DNA of 64,000 nucleotides from Geomonas sp. RF6 (GCF_021044625.1 NZ_CP087999.1:62001-126000); one strand, 5' to 3'; positions 18,597 through 30,757 are shown, counted from the first letter of the stretch. Made by a program: numbers and translations. The notes: a model not told the origin generated them from the sequence alone.

Positions 18597-19552
18597 AACT
18601 GCTGCAGGCACTCTTTGGAAGCGACGAGGAAACGGGGATCAGCGAGGCAATCGTGAAGCAGGCGATCGAGCGCGCGGTCGACGGGACCGATCCGTGGCTG
18701 CGAGGGGTGTCCGGGTACCGGAGAAAGCTTGCCCCCGCAGTGCACCATGCCCTTGAGCATGTGCGGGGCCTGGTGACCGCCCTCTCCCCCCCTCTCCCCG
18801 TCACCGCGGCAAGCTATGACGACCCCGCTCTGAAGCCGTTTTTCATCTCGTCCGAGGAGTTGAGAGGGGTCTTTGCCAATGACCGCAGCCTGAAGGAGTT
18901 CAGGCGCGCAGGGGGGGCCGCCACGACATACGCGCTACTTGCCATGGAGAAGCGTGAAACGACTTCCTTCGGGGCCGAGCTTTCCGGCTCGATCGTGCTG
19001 CGCGACGTCCCCCAGGTCGCGGTCACCTTCGAGAACCACCGTCTCCTCGACCCCTCAGGTGACGAGGGGATGACGCGCCGCTTACTCATGCGGCGCGCCT
19101 ACGACCATCTCCTGAGCCTCGCCCTGAGGAGGCTGACGCACCTCAAGGGGGAGCTGACCGGCCTTGAGAAGAGACGCACGCTCCTCCAGGCGAAGCTGAA
19201 CCTGCTGCAGGAGGGGGAGTTCGGCTTTGCCCGGGGGTCGGTAGAGGAGCAGCTCGCGGTGGCGGATGTGGAGGAGCGTCTGCGGGAGATCGAGGCGCAG
19301 CTTGGGGAACTCGGGGGGGACGATAGGGTGCTCGAAAGCTACCTCGGCACGGTCACCAGAGTACTCGGGCAGGCAGAGGAGCATCTGTGGGCCACCAGCG
19401 AGACCCTCTTCATCGACCGCATGGGGATAAAGCGCGGCCCCGGCGCCGTGCCGGAACTCACCCTCGCGGAGCTGCGCAACACCGAGGGGCGCACGCTCGT
19501 GGTGCTCCTGGTTTCCCTCAAGGGGGAGGAGTTCTGCACGATCCACAGCTAG
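18590..19552 (+). CDS. conserved hypothetical cytoplasmic protein
   Basis: 320 residues, no signal peptide or membrane helix. I do not recognise a family. Residues about 170-240 are rich in Leu, Glu, Lys and Arg in a heptad-like pattern (LTHLKGELTGLEKRR and following) and probably form a coiled coil; the C-terminus is a short beta-rich segment ending in CTIHS. Begins inside the channel gene (7-base overlap), with GGGAGGTGAGGG as RBS, so it is co-translated with it. Possibly an accessory or cytoplasmic partner of the channel. Confidence 0.7.
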   Translation: MLKLLQALFGSDEETGISEAIVKQAIERAVDGTDPWLRGVSGYRRKLAPAVHHALEHVRGLVTALSPPLPVTAASYDDPALKPFFISSEELRGVFANDRSLKEFRRAGGAATTYALLAMEKRETTSFGAELSGSIVLRDVPQVAVTFENHRLLDPSGDEGMTRRLLMRRAYDHLLSLALRRLTHLKGELTGLEKRRTLLQAKLNLLQEGEFGFARGSVEEQLAVADVEERLREIEAQLGELGGDDRVLESYLGTVTRVLGQAEEHLWATSETLFIDRMGIKRGPGAVPELTLAELRNTEGRTLVVLLVSLKGEEFCTIHS

Positions 19553-19628
19553 CCCCGTCATTGCGGGGCGCCCCGCACGGCGCCCGCGCACGGGAAGAAG
19601 GAGCCTCGCCGGCGCAAAGGAGGAAATC

Positions 19629-20327
19629 ATGCCAGACACAGTGTTTACGCCGTCATTGGAGCAGAGACTGAGGGCCTACCACGATCTGAGCGCCCGGGCG
19701 AGGTCACTCGTACCTGGTGCAGCCCCGAAGCCGGTCATCACCCTGTCACGCGAGTTCGGATGCGAGGCGTACCCGGTCGCGGAAGAGCTGGTGTCGATCG
19801 CGGAGAGGAAGAGTGACGAGCGCTGGCTCCTTGCGGACATATCGCTTCTCGACGCGGTGGCAAAGGAGCACAACATCTCCGAGGACCAGATGCTCTCCCT
19901 CGGGCACAAGAGCCGCTGGCTCGACGACCTCTTCGCCACCTTCTCCGCCCACTGGAAAACTGACTCCGAGTACTACCGCCTCCTGTGCGAGCAGGTGGTC
20001 ACCCTCGCACGGCTCGGAAACGTCGTCTTCGTGGGGCTCGGGGCTGCCATCATCACCCGCTCCATGCACAACTGCTTCCACTTCCGGCTGATAGCCGACC
20101 ACGACTTCAAGGTCCGCTCCATCGCCCGCCGCATGGAGGTGCCGAAACAGGACGCGGAGACGATCGTCGCCGAACAGCAGAAGGAGCGGGACCGCATGAT
20201 CCGCAACCTCCTGGATGCCGACGAGCACCAGCCGCTGTACTACCACATGATCTTCAACAACGGCTCGATCCCCCATAAGGAGATCGCCAGGATCATCGCG
20301 GGATACGTCTTCAAGAACGAGGGGTGA
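19629..20327 (+). CDS. cytidylate kinase-like family protein
   Basis: 232 residues of the cytidylate-kinase-2 type (PF13189-like). The segment after TLSREFGC corresponds to the P-loop, but the usual G-S-G-G-x-x-I/V run is replaced by CEAYPVAEE, so the Walker A motif looks degenerate. Arginine-rich lid segments (SIARRMEVP, QQKERDRMI) are kept. It may be a nucleotide-binding regulator and not a working CMP kinase. RBS AAAGGAGGA. It ends five bases before glycogen phosphorylase and is probably co-transcribed with it. Confidence 0.75.
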   Translation: MPDTVFTPSLEQRLRAYHDLSARARSLVPGAAPKPVITLSREFGCEAYPVAEELVSIAERKSDERWLLADISLLDAVAKEHNISEDQMLSLGHKSRWLDDLFATFSAHWKTDSEYYRLLCEQVVTLARLGNVVFVGLGAAIITRSMHNCFHFRLIADHDFKVRSIARRMEVPKQDAETIVAEQQKERDRMIRNLLDADEHQPLYYHMIFNNGSIPHKEIARIIAGYVFKNEG

Positions 20328-20331
20328 ATGT

Positions 20332-22827
20332 ATGGCAGAAAAACAGATCGCCAGCGAACGGGCAGAGTACTTCGAATCGGAGAGGGATTCCCGCAGGGGG
20401 ACAAGCGCCGCGGAGCTGAAGGAAGGGATCCGCGATCACCTCTACTTCACCCAGGGGCGCACCGTCGCGCTTGCCAGCAGCCACGACTGGTACATGGCTG
20501 TGGCATATGCGGTGCGGGACCGCATGCTCGACGAGTGGATAAAGACAATGGATCAGCTGGGGGATCGGACCCAGAAGATCGTCTCCTATCTCTCCGCGGA
20601 ATTCCTGATGGGACCGCACCTCGGCAACAACCTGGTGAACCTGGGGATCATGGAGCCGGTGCGCGAGGCGGTGGCGCAGCTTGGCCAGGATCTGGACCTG
20701 CTTCTCCTCGAGGAAGAGGAACCGGGGCTTGGCAATGGCGGGCTCGGGAGGCTCGCCGCCTGCTATCTCGACTCCCTTGCCACCCTGAGGATTGCCGCCA
20801 TCGGCTACGGCATCCGCTACGAGTTCGGCATATTCGACCAGGAGATCAGGGACGGGTGGCAGGTGGAGAAGAGCGATCTCTGGCTGCGGATGGGGAACCC
20901 GTGGGAGATCTGCCGCCCGGAGATCTCCTACACGGTGCACATGGGGGGACACACCGAGCGGGTCACCGACGGGAAGGGGCGCGTCACGGTGCGCTGGGTG
21001 CCGCACCAGGGATTCAGGGGTATCGCCTACGACACCCCCGTTGCCGGCTATCGCTCCGGGATGACCGACCTCTTGCGCCTCTGGAAATCGGAGGCGCTGG
21101 AGGCCTTCGACCTCGGTGCCTTCAACGTGGGGGACTACTACCGCGCGGTCGACGAGAAGGTCCGTTCGGAGACGGTGACGAAGGTCCTCTACCCGAACGA
21201 CGGCGTGGAGGCGGGAAAGAAGCTGCGCCTCGTGCAGCAGTATTTCTTCGTCTCCTGCTCCTTGCAGGACATGATCAGGATACACCTGCTGCGGGGGAGG
21301 AGCCTCGACACCTTTGCCGAAAGCTTCGCCATCCAGATGAACGACACCCACCCCTCCATCGCGGTTGCAGAGCTCATGCGACTTCTGGTGGACGAGCACG
21401 GCTGTGAATGGGAGGCGGCGTGGGAGATAACCCGGAAGGCGGTGGCCTACACAAACCACACGCTCCTCCCCGAGGCGCTGGAAAAATGGCCCCTGGAGAC
21501 CTTCGCCGCTCTCCTCCCCCGGCACCTGGAGATCATCTACGAGATCAACCAGCGCTTCCTCGACGAGGTGCGCAGCACCCGGCAGTGGGACGACGGGCGG
21601 ATCGCCCGCGTCTCCATCATCGACGAGAGTGGCGGGCGCTACGTGCGCATGGCGCATCTGGCGTGCGTGGGGAGCCACACCATAAACGGCGTGGCGGCGC
21701 TGCACAGCGAACTCCTGAAGGAGACGGTGCTCAAGGATTTCCACGAGCTCTTCCCGGAACGATTCTGCAACGTTACCAACGGCGTCACCCCCCGCCGCTG
21801 GATGGTCCTTGCCAACCCGGGGCTTGCAGAGCTCATCACCGAGAAGATCGGCGAGGGGTGGGTAAGCCACCCCGACGCCCTGCGGGGGCTGGAAAAGTAC
21901 TCGAAGGACCCCCTCTTCCAGCAGCGCTGGCAACAGGTAAAGACCGCGAACAAGGCCCGCCTTGCCGCTCTCATCCGGGATCGCACCGGTATAGAGGTGG
22001 ATCCGGGGAGCCTCTTCGACGTCCTCGTGAAGAGGATCCACGAGTACAAGCGCCAGCACCTGAAGGTGCTCCACATCGTCACGCTCTACAACAGGATCAA
22101 GCGCGATCCCGGCGTGCACATCACCCCGCGCACCTTCATCTTCGGCGGCAAGGCCGCGCCCGGCTACTACATGGCGAAGCTCATCGTGAAGCTCATCAAC
22201 TCCGTCGGCGCGATGGTGAACAGCGACAGCGACGTCGCCGGTCGGCTCAAGGTGGTCTTCTTCCCTGATTTCAACGTCACCCACGGCCAACTCGTCTACC
22301 CCGCCGCCGACCTCTCCGAGCAGATCTCCACGGCGGGGAAGGAGGCGTCCGGAACCGGGAACATGAAATTCTCCCTGAACGGCGCCCTCACCATCGGGAC
22401 CCTCGACGGCGCGAATATCGAGATAAGGGAGGAGGTGGGCGCGGAGAACTTCTTCCTCTTTGGCCTCGACGCGCCCCAGGTGCTCTCCCTGAAGTCGGGA
22501 GGATACCGGCCATACCCGCTGTACGAGGGGAACGCCCCCCTCAGGGAAGCGATTGACAGCATCGCCTCCGGAGTCTTCTCCGGCGGCGACAGGAGCCTCT
22601 TCCGCCCCTTGGTGGACCACCTGATGGGGAGCGACGACTATCTCCTGCTGGCGGACTACCAGGACTACATCGACTGCCAGGACAGGGTAGATGCCGCGTT
22701 TGCAGACCGCGGGAGATGGAGGGAGATGTCCATACTGAACGTGGCCCGCATGGGAAAATTCTCCTCCGACCGGGCAATAGCGGAGTACTGCTCGCAGATC
22801 TGGCACGCCTCCCCCGTGCCGCAGTAG
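20332..22827 (+). CDS. glgP: glycogen/alpha-glucan phosphorylase
   Basis: 831 residues, normal for GT35 phosphorylase. Releases glucose-1-phosphate from alpha-1,4-glucan using phosphate and PLP. The PLP lysine lies in KEASGTGNMKF (about residue 673), the LGNGGLGRLAACYLDS block is at about 137-152, and NVTNGVTPRRW near 480 is intact. It complements GlgX (3.9-6.0 kb) and the MGH1-like glycosidase (25-28 kb). Short spacing to the cytidylate-kinase-like gene upstream suggests one transcript. Confidence 0.97.
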   Translation: MAEKQIASERAEYFESERDSRRGTSAAELKEGIRDHLYFTQGRTVALASSHDWYMAVAYAVRDRMLDEWIKTMDQLGDRTQKIVSYLSAEFLMGPHLGNNLVNLGIMEPVREAVAQLGQDLDLLLLEEEEPGLGNGGLGRLAACYLDSLATLRIAAIGYGIRYEFGIFDQEIRDGWQVEKSDLWLRMGNPWEICRPEISYTVHMGGHTERVTDGKGRVTVRWVPHQGFRGIAYDTPVAGYRSGMTDLLRLWKSEALEAFDLGAFNVGDYYRAVDEKVRSETVTKVLYPNDGVEAGKKLRLVQQYFFVSCSLQDMIRIHLLRGRSLDTFAESFAIQMNDTHPSIAVAELMRLLVDEHGCEWEAAWEITRKAVAYTNHTLLPEALEKWPLETFAALLPRHLEIIYEINQRFLDEVRSTRQWDDGRIARVSIIDESGGRYVRMAHLACVGSHTINGVAALHSELLKETVLKDFHELFPERFCNVTNGVTPRRWMVLANPGLAELITEKIGEGWVSHPDALRGLEKYSKDPLFQQRWQQVKTANKARLAALIRDRTGIEVDPGSLFDVLVKRIHEYKRQHLKVLHIVTLYNRIKRDPGVHITPRTFIFGGKAAPGYYMAKLIVKLINSVGAMVNSDSDVAGRLKVVFFPDFNVTHGQLVYPAADLSEQISTAGKEASGTGNMKFSLNGALTIGTLDGANIEIREEVGAENFFLFGLDAPQVLSLKSGGYRPYPLYEGNAPLREAIDSIASGVFSGGDRSLFRPLVDHLMGSDDYLLLADYQDYIDCQDRVDAAFADRGRWREMSILNVARMGKFSSDRAIAEYCSQIWHASPVPQ

Positions 22828-22865
22828 GGCCTCCCGTGACGGGAGGATCGTGAGGAGCCCAGCGG

Positions 22866-24080
22866 ATGATCATCGCCTCCGCCTTTTTCATAATCGTCTT
22901 CTTCTACAGCCTCATCTCCGAGCGCTTGCGCAAAACTGTCATCACCCCGCCGATGCTCTTTACCGCGGGCGGGGTGGCACTCGTCCTCGCACTGCCGGGG
23001 GTGCGCGAGATCGACGTTGAGCGGCAGAGCATGCTGAAGCTCGCCGAGCTCGGCCTTGTGATGCTCCTCTTCACCGACGCCAGCCGCATTAACCTCAAGA
23101 GCATCCGCAGCCCCGAACGGGTCCAACTCCGCCTTCTCACCGTCGGCATGCTCCTGACGATCCTCCTCGGCGCCCTCGCCGCCCGCGTCATCTTCCCAAC
23201 CCTTTCGCTGTGGGAAGCAGGGATACTTGGAGCCATTCTCGCTCCCACCGATGCCGGGCTCGGGGAGGTGATCGTGCAGAGCCCGCGGGTGCCAAAGCCG
23301 ATACGGCAGGCGCTCAATGTGGAGGCGGGGCTGAACGACGGTCTTTCGGTACCCTTCCTCATGTTCTTCATCGCGGAGGCGAAGGCGGTGACCGAGGGTG
23401 GCGGCGCGGCCCTTTTGCGCTATCTGTTCGAGCAGCTGGTGATGGGGGGGGTCGCAGGGGGTGGTGCAGGGCTCATCGGCGGTGTCCTGCTCGGGCTTGC
23501 CTGCCGCAGGGGGTGGATGGCCGAACCGGTGCAGCAGCTGGGTTTTGCCATGGTCCCTATTCTCGCCATGATCGCCTGCATACCGGTCGGGGGAAGTGTC
23601 TTCATAGCCGCCTTTTGCGCCGGCCTGACGGTTCAGGTGGGATTCAGGGATGCCGGTCCCCTCAGCATAGAGTTCACCGAGGGGTGGGGGCAGCTCTTTG
23701 GCTACTTTGTCTTCTTTTTTCTCGGCCTCGTCGGGGTCTTTTCCTTCAGCCACTTCAACATGAGCCACCTCGTGTACGCGGTGGCAAGCCTGACCGCGGT
23801 GCGGATGCTGCCGGTGGCCCTCTCGCTGGCAGGTACAGGGCTGAGCGCCGCCACAGTCCTCTTCATCGGATGGTTCGGGCCACGGGGGCTCGCCTCCATC
23901 GTCCTTGGCCTCGTCTTCCTGGAACAGGAGGCACACCTGCCGGGGGAGGAAACGATCAGGCTGGCGGTCATAGTGACGGTTCTTCTGAGCATCTTCCTGC
24001 ACGGTGCGAGCGCGACTCCGGGGATCGAGCTGTATGCCGGAAAGGAGGCGAAAAGCGCCGCCGTCGCCGAGAAGGAGTAG
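22866..24080 (+). CDS. cation:proton antiporter (CPA, Na+/H+ exchanger family)
   Basis: 404 residues with eleven to twelve hydrophobic helices in the PF00999 pattern. Conserved features include LLFTDASRINL (about 72-82), AILAPTDAGLGE (about 126-137) and the NVEAGLNDGLSVP segment (about 152-164) carrying the ion-binding Asp. Cytoplasmic tail is short. It exchanges Na+ or K+ for H+ across the inner membrane. Starts 38 bases after glgP; GTGAGGAGCCC upstream is the RBS. Confidence 0.93.
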   Translation: MIIASAFFIIVFFYSLISERLRKTVITPPMLFTAGGVALVLALPGVREIDVERQSMLKLAELGLVMLLFTDASRINLKSIRSPERVQLRLLTVGMLLTILLGALAARVIFPTLSLWEAGILGAILAPTDAGLGEVIVQSPRVPKPIRQALNVEAGLNDGLSVPFLMFFIAEAKAVTEGGGAALLRYLFEQLVMGGVAGGGAGLIGGVLLGLACRRGWMAEPVQQLGFAMVPILAMIACIPVGGSVFIAAFCAGLTVQVGFRDAGPLSIEFTEGWGQLFGYFVFFFLGLVGVFSFSHFNMSHLVYAVASLTAVRMLPVALSLAGTGLSAATVLFIGWFGPRGLASIVLGLVFLEQEAHLPGEETIRLAVIVTVLLSIFLHGASATPGIELYAGKEAKSAAVAEKE

Positions 24081-24182
24081 CCCCCGGGAGGGGGTCAACT
24101 GATACCGGGCATGGAGCCCCGGCCCCCTGCAGGAATGGGGGGTGCGAGCCCGGTGCCCGCAATGCCAAGAAAGGAGAGACGC

Positions 24183-24689
24183 ATGAACAAAAAGAGGAGC
24201 AATAGGCACATGTTGCTGCCGGCGTTACGGCTGCTGGTGGTCCCTGCCGTCGCGGCGGCCGTCCTGGCCGGATCGGTGGCCGAGGCAGCGGAGCCGTACG
24301 TCTACCCGAAGCAGGGGCAGAGCAAGGACCAGATGGAAAAAGACAAGTACTCCTGCTACCAGTGGGCCAAGGGGGAATCGGGCTTTGATCCGATGAAGGC
24401 GCCGACCGCCACTGCGGCCGCCCCGACGAAGAAAGGGGGAGCGGTACGGGGGGCCGCCGGCGGTGCCGCACTTGGCGCCGCGGTCGGTGCGATAGCGGGC
24501 GATGCAGGCAAGGGGGCCGCCATCGGCGCGGCGTCGGGCGGTATTGTCGGGGGCGTCCGCAAGCGGCGCAGCGAATCGGAACAGGAGGCGTACCAGCAAC
24601 AGCAGTCGGCCTCCTATGACAAAGGCAGAGGCGAATACGACAGGGCCTGGAGCGCGTGCCTCGAAGGGAAAGGGTACACCGTCAAGTAG
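24183..24689 (+). CDS. secreted glycine-zipper protein
   Basis: 168 residues from ATG 24183 (RBS AAGGAGAGACGC); an in-frame ATG at 24111 lacks an RBS. N-terminal signal peptide ending near AVAEA-AEP. The mature part starts with YVYPKQGQSKDQMEKDKYSC, a Cys-containing repeat-like segment common in exported glycine-zipper proteins, followed by a Gly/Ala-rich zipper (about 80-125) able to insert in membrane, then a Gln/Tyr-rich tail and a second Cys. Outer-membrane or periplasmic location is likely; function unknown. Confidence 0.78.
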   Translation: MNKKRSNRHMLLPALRLLVVPAVAAAVLAGSVAEAAEPYVYPKQGQSKDQMEKDKYSCYQWAKGESGFDPMKAPTATAAAPTKKGGAVRGAAGGAALGAAVGAIAGDAGKGAAIGAASGGIVGGVRKRRSESEQEAYQQQQSASYDKGRGEYDRAWSACLEGKGYTVK

Positions 24690-24719
24690 GGAAACCCGCG
24701 GCAGCGAAAGGAGGAAGAC

Positions 24720-25112
24720 GTGACAAAGCTATCGACATGGCTGATCGCAGCCACAGTTTTACTCGCGACCGCGCAGGCGGGGGGGGCGGATACCGGGTGG
24801 ACCTGCGCACTGACCAGGGGGATACAGTGCGACCCCGACGAGGGGTGCGTGGATCTCTCCCCGCAGGAGATGAACCTCCCGCGCTTCGTGCGCATAGACT
24901 CCGCGGCGAAGACCATGACCTCTCTCGACAAGCAGGTGCCGCGCAAGACAAAGATCGCCTCCGTCGAGCGGGTAAGTGAGATGACCGTGATGCACGGGAC
25001 GGAGCTGCGCGGATGGACGCTGGCACTGGCGGAGGATTCCGGAGACGTGACACTGAGCGCTGCGGGAGACGGCGAGGGTTTCATCGTGTTCGGGACGTGC
25101 ATCCAGCAGTAG
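24720..25112 (+). CDS. small exported hypothetical protein
   Basis: 130 residues; start is a GTG with GGAGG five bases upstream, 30 bases after the glycine-zipper gene. Signal peptide with cleavage near AQAGGADT. The mature protein contains CALTRGIQCDPDEGC, with three close cysteines and an acidic loop, and ends with a further Cys near the C-terminus. I recognise no family. Last gene before the terminator at 25155-25191. Confidence 0.7.
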   Translation: MTKLSTWLIAATVLLATAQAGGADTGWTCALTRGIQCDPDEGCVDLSPQEMNLPRFVRIDSAAKTMTSLDKQVPRKTKIASVERVSEMTVMHGTELRGWTLALAEDSGDVTLSAAGDGEGFIVFGTCIQQ

Positions 25113-25154
25113 CAGACGCCGGTGGCAGATACGCGTCGTGCATGATCCGAAATG

Positions 25155-25191
25155 GGAAGGGCGGCAACTTGATGTGCCGCCCTTCTTTTTT
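25155..25191 (+). terminator. rho-independent terminator
   Basis: GAAGGGCGGCA, an eight-base loop, TGCCGCCCTTC, then six T residues. It closes the plus-strand gene series ending at 25112; the minus-strand reading has no T tract, so it is unidirectional. Confidence 0.9.
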
Positions 25192-25255
25192 GCTCCCTGC
25201 CCGGCAGCGCCCGCCGGGGGAAGGTATCTTCCCCCCGCAGAGCAGAAGACGCCTG

Positions 25256-28078
<2,823 letters not shown>

Positions 28079-28441
28079 GCTGTGAGCCCTCCTCTTTTGA
28101 GCTTTTAATCCCACCGCCGTTTACCTCAACAGGTGTAACGAAAAAGCATCTACAGCAAAAAAGAGCAGCACCGCGGCAAGAACCACCAGCCGCATCATTA
28201 ATTGCCGCCAATGTCTGCACCGAGAAAAAGAATATCGCTCAGGTCGCGTCTATGCCAGCAGCAGAGTGGGACAAAGCCTGCTTTTGTGAGCGCCGGCGGG
28301 AGATGCGAGCGGTGCACGTGACGGAGGAACGGTGGAAGGAATGTTCGGAAACGTGTGGGACGTGGGAGGCGTTTGCGGAGCGGCTTGAAAGCCCGCCCCG
28401 CGACAGAAGAGGATGTGCGAAGCTGCAGGCGCTGCTGGTGA
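28079..28441. other. 363-base gap without a recognised gene
   Basis: Lies between the racemase stop and the glycosidase start, both minus strand. It must hold the glycosidase promoter, but I see no convincing -35/-10 or -24/-12 pair. A plus-strand 84-codon frame at 28252 looks like chance. Confidence 0.6.
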
Positions 28442-29134
28442 CTAGAGAAGCGCCAGGTCTGCAGCCTTTCGCGCATGGATCGCTGCAGTATCGAAGAGAG
28501 GAGTAGACGAATCCGCAGGGGGAAGCAGGAGTGCGATCTCCGTGCAGCCGAGGATCACCCCTTCCGCCCCGCGCTCCACGAGGCCCGCGACAATCGTGCG
28601 GAACGCGTCGCGGGACGCCGCGTCTATCTTCCCGAGGCAGAGCTCCTCGAAGATGACCCGGTGCACGAGGTCGCGGTCCTCCTGATCCGGGACGAGGACC
28701 TCGAATCCGTGATCCACCCGAAGGCGCTCCCGATAGAACGCCTCCTCCATGGTGAAGCGGGTACCGAGGAGGCCGACCGTGGAGATGCCTTTTTCTTTGA
28801 TCGCCTGCGCCGCTGCATCGGCTATATGGAAAAGAGGAATATCGACAGCCGCCTCGATCGCTCCATAGACCTTGTGCATCGTGTTGGTGCACAGCACCAG
28901 GAAGTCGGCCCCTGCGGCCTTCAGCGCACGTGCCGCATCGGCAAGGACCTCCCCTGCCGCAACCCACTCCCCCGAGCTTTGCAGCTGCTCTATCTCGTGA
29001 AAATCCACGCTGTACAGGACCAGCTTCGCGGAATGAAACCCGCCGAGCGACTCCTTGATCTTCTCATTGATGACCTGGTAGTACGAAACCGTCGACTCCC
29101 AGCTCATCCCCCCTATCAGCCCGATGGTTTTCAT
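28442..29134 (-). CDS. aspartate/glutamate racemase family protein
   Basis: 230 residues from ATG 29134 (AGAGGT upstream); the longer in-frame ATG at 29344 would read through a repeat element. The two catalytic cysteines of the family are visible in LCTNTMHK (about 82) and LGCTEI (about 193). GLIGGMSWESTV at the N-terminus is typical of YgeA/RacX-like amino-acid racemases, which interconvert D and L amino acids such as aspartate without PLP. Substrate not determinable. Downstream of threonine aldolase and separated from it by repeat type A. Confidence 0.88.
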   Translation of the reverse strand: MKTIGLIGGMSWESTVSYYQVINEKIKESLGGFHSAKLVLYSVDFHEIEQLQSSGEWVAAGEVLADAARALKAAGADFLVLCTNTMHKVYGAIEAAVDIPLFHIADAAAQAIKEKGISTVGLLGTRFTMEEAFYRERLRVDHGFEVLVPDQEDRDLVHRVIFEELCLGKIDAASRDAFRTIVAGLVERGAEGVILGCTEIALLLPPADSSTPLFDTAAIHARKAADLALL

Positions 29135-29183
29135 TTCTGGACCTCTTTCTGTGGCATTGGAATCCGGAAAAGCTCTGCATACG

Positions 29184-29293
29184 TTCCCCCTCCCTGGACG
29201 GGAGGGGGACAGGGGGTGGGTGAAGCTGCCATCTGCTGGAATGGTGGCACCTTCCCCCCCACCCTGTCCCTCCCCCGCAAGGGGGGAGGGGAC
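29184..29293. repeat. intergenic repeat type A, copy 1
   Basis: About 110 bases: C-rich and G-rich arms (CCCTCC...GGAGGGGGAC and CCCTGTCCCTCCCCC...GGGGGAGGGGAC) around a core GGTGGGTGAAGCTGCC...GGTGGCACCTTCC. Near-identical copies occur at 33629, 36457 and 50821. The arms can form two strong hairpins. Confidence 0.85.
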
Positions 29294-29330
29294 CCGTTCA
29301 ACCTCCGGCGCGATTTCCATAGACCCTGTT

Positions 29331-30344
29331 TTAGTGGCTGGCAAAGAAACTGCGGAAAGAGTCGATCGTTCTGTCTACATCCGCGGCGGTGACGTCGAGG
29401 TGGGTGACGAGGCGGATGCTGTCACCGCGCCCGAGAAGGATCCCTTCCGCCGCCATCGCCTCGCGCAGCCGGTCAGCGCTTCCTGCAGGGGGTGTCACGA
29501 AGAGCATGTTGGTCTGAGCCTGAGAGACGGCGAGTTCCTCTATGCCGGCCAGCCCCTCGGCAAGGCGCTGCGCGTTTTCGTGGTCCTCGGCGAGCCTGTC
29601 CACATTGTTCTGCAGAGCGTGGATCCCTGCGGCGGCGAGGATACCTGCCTGGCGCATGCCGCCACCCGCCACTTTGCGCCACCTGCGCGCCTTGGAGATG
29701 AGCTCTGACCCGGCACAGAGCACGGAACCGACCGGCGCCCCGAGCCCCTTGGAAAGGCAGACCGAGACGGAATCGAACCTGGAGGCGATGACGGAGACCG
29801 GCACATCGAGCTCGACCGCCGCGTTAAAGACACGGGCGCCGTCGAGATGGAGCGCGAGGCCGTGGCTCAGCGAGCACTCTTTTGCCGCGTCGAGGTACTC
29901 AAGCGGCAGGACGCGTCCCCCTTGGGTGTTCTCGAGGCAAAGAAGCTTTGTAACTGCGTGGTGGTAGTCGCGCGGCTTCACCATGGAGGAGACCTTCGCG
30001 AGATCGAGGGTGCCGTCCTCCTCGAACTCGATCGGCTGCGGCTGAACCCCTCCAAAGATCGCGGCGCCCCCACCCTCCCAGCGATAGAGGTGTGCGTGCT
30101 GTCCGCAGATGTATTCGTCTCCCCGCGCGCAGTGCGACAGGAGGGCGAGGAGGTTACTCATCGTACCGCTGGGGACAAAGAGAGCATCCTCCATCCCGAG
30201 CATCTCCGCGGCGAGCCGCTCCAGACGGTTCACCGTCGGGTCTTCACCGTAGACGTCGTCCCCCACCTCCGCCTCCAGCATAGCAGCACGCATTGCGGCA
30301 GACGGACGGGTCACCGTATCGCTTCTAAGATCAACAGTCTTCAT
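29331..30344 (-). CDS. ltaE: low-specificity L-threonine aldolase
   Basis: 337 residues from ATG 30344 (GAGGAG upstream). PLP enzyme splitting L-threonine or allo-threonine into glycine and acetaldehyde. MKTVDLRSDTVTRP at the start, HAHLYRWEGGG, LHLDGARVFNAA and the PLP lysine in CLSKGLGAPVGS (about 195-206) are diagnostic. The gene is next to the acetoin region, whose cleavage product is also acetaldehyde, but no promoter or spacing links the two. Confidence 0.94.
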   Translation of the reverse strand: MKTVDLRSDTVTRPSAAMRAAMLEAEVGDDVYGEDPTVNRLERLAAEMLGMEDALFVPSGTMSNLLALLSHCARGDEYICGQHAHLYRWEGGGAAIFGGVQPQPIEFEEDGTLDLAKVSSMVKPRDYHHAVTKLLCLENTQGGRVLPLEYLDAAKECSLSHGLALHLDGARVFNAAVELDVPVSVIASRFDSVSVCLSKGLGAPVGSVLCAGSELISKARRWRKVAGGGMRQAGILAAAGIHALQNNVDRLAEDHENAQRLAEGLAGIEELAVSQAQTNMLFVTPPAGSADRLREAMAAEGILLGRGDSIRLVTHLDVTAADVDRTIDSFRSFFASH

Positions 30345-30400
30345 ACTCTCCTCTGAAGTGTCACTTGATTTATAACTGGGTCGGGTATGTCGTAGCCAAG

Positions 30401-30625
30401 GCAAATCCCCCCTGTCCCCCTTGGGGGGGACGCGAGGCCTCCTCCAGCGCTACGTGGAAAATTGGCCTCGACCTCTCGTTCCCAGGCTCCTGCTTGGGGA
30501 CGCAGCTGCCCGCGAGGCTCCGCCTCGCCAATGCCGCTTCTTGCTTTCCCGCTGGCGCGGATGCAAAGCTGGAGCTTTGCCCCCAAGTGCGTTCCCAAGA
30601 TGACCTTGGGAACGAGCAGGCGTAG
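30401..30625. repeat. repeat type C copy followed by a single inverted-repeat element (type D)
   Basis: 30405-30440 carries the type C core (AAATCCCCCCTGTCCCCC and G-run partner). 30476-30620 is a distinct palindromic unit beginning TTCCCAGGCTCCTGCTTGGG and ending CCAAGATGACCTTGGGAACG, seen once here. Together they occupy most of the 413-base gap 30345-30757. Confidence 0.6.
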
Positions 30626-30645
30626 TGCGAGTTCCCAGCTACGCA

Positions 30646-30708
30646 AAAAAAAGCCCCTGACCTCGCAGCCACTTTAATAAAAGTTTCAGGCAAAGCCAAG
30701 GGCTTTAT
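30646..30708 (-). terminator. terminator-like hairpin downstream of the Met-rich protein gene
   Basis: On the minus strand AAAGCCCTTGGC can pair with GGTCAGGGGCTTT (two G-T pairs) across a loop of about 37 bases, and a run of eight T follows. The loop is long for an intrinsic terminator. Confidence 0.5.
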
Positions 30709-30757
30709 GGCCGCACAACCTTGTTGCCGCGGCTCGAACCGCCGACCGGTGACGCGG

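Noticed and set aside
20311-22806. 831-codon minus-strand frame antisense to glgP
   Set aside because: Exact shadow of glgP with His/Arg/Pro-rich composition and no RBS.
28252-28506. 84-codon plus-strand frame in the gap before the racemase
   Set aside because: No RBS, no recognisable features, and overlaps the racemase 3' end.
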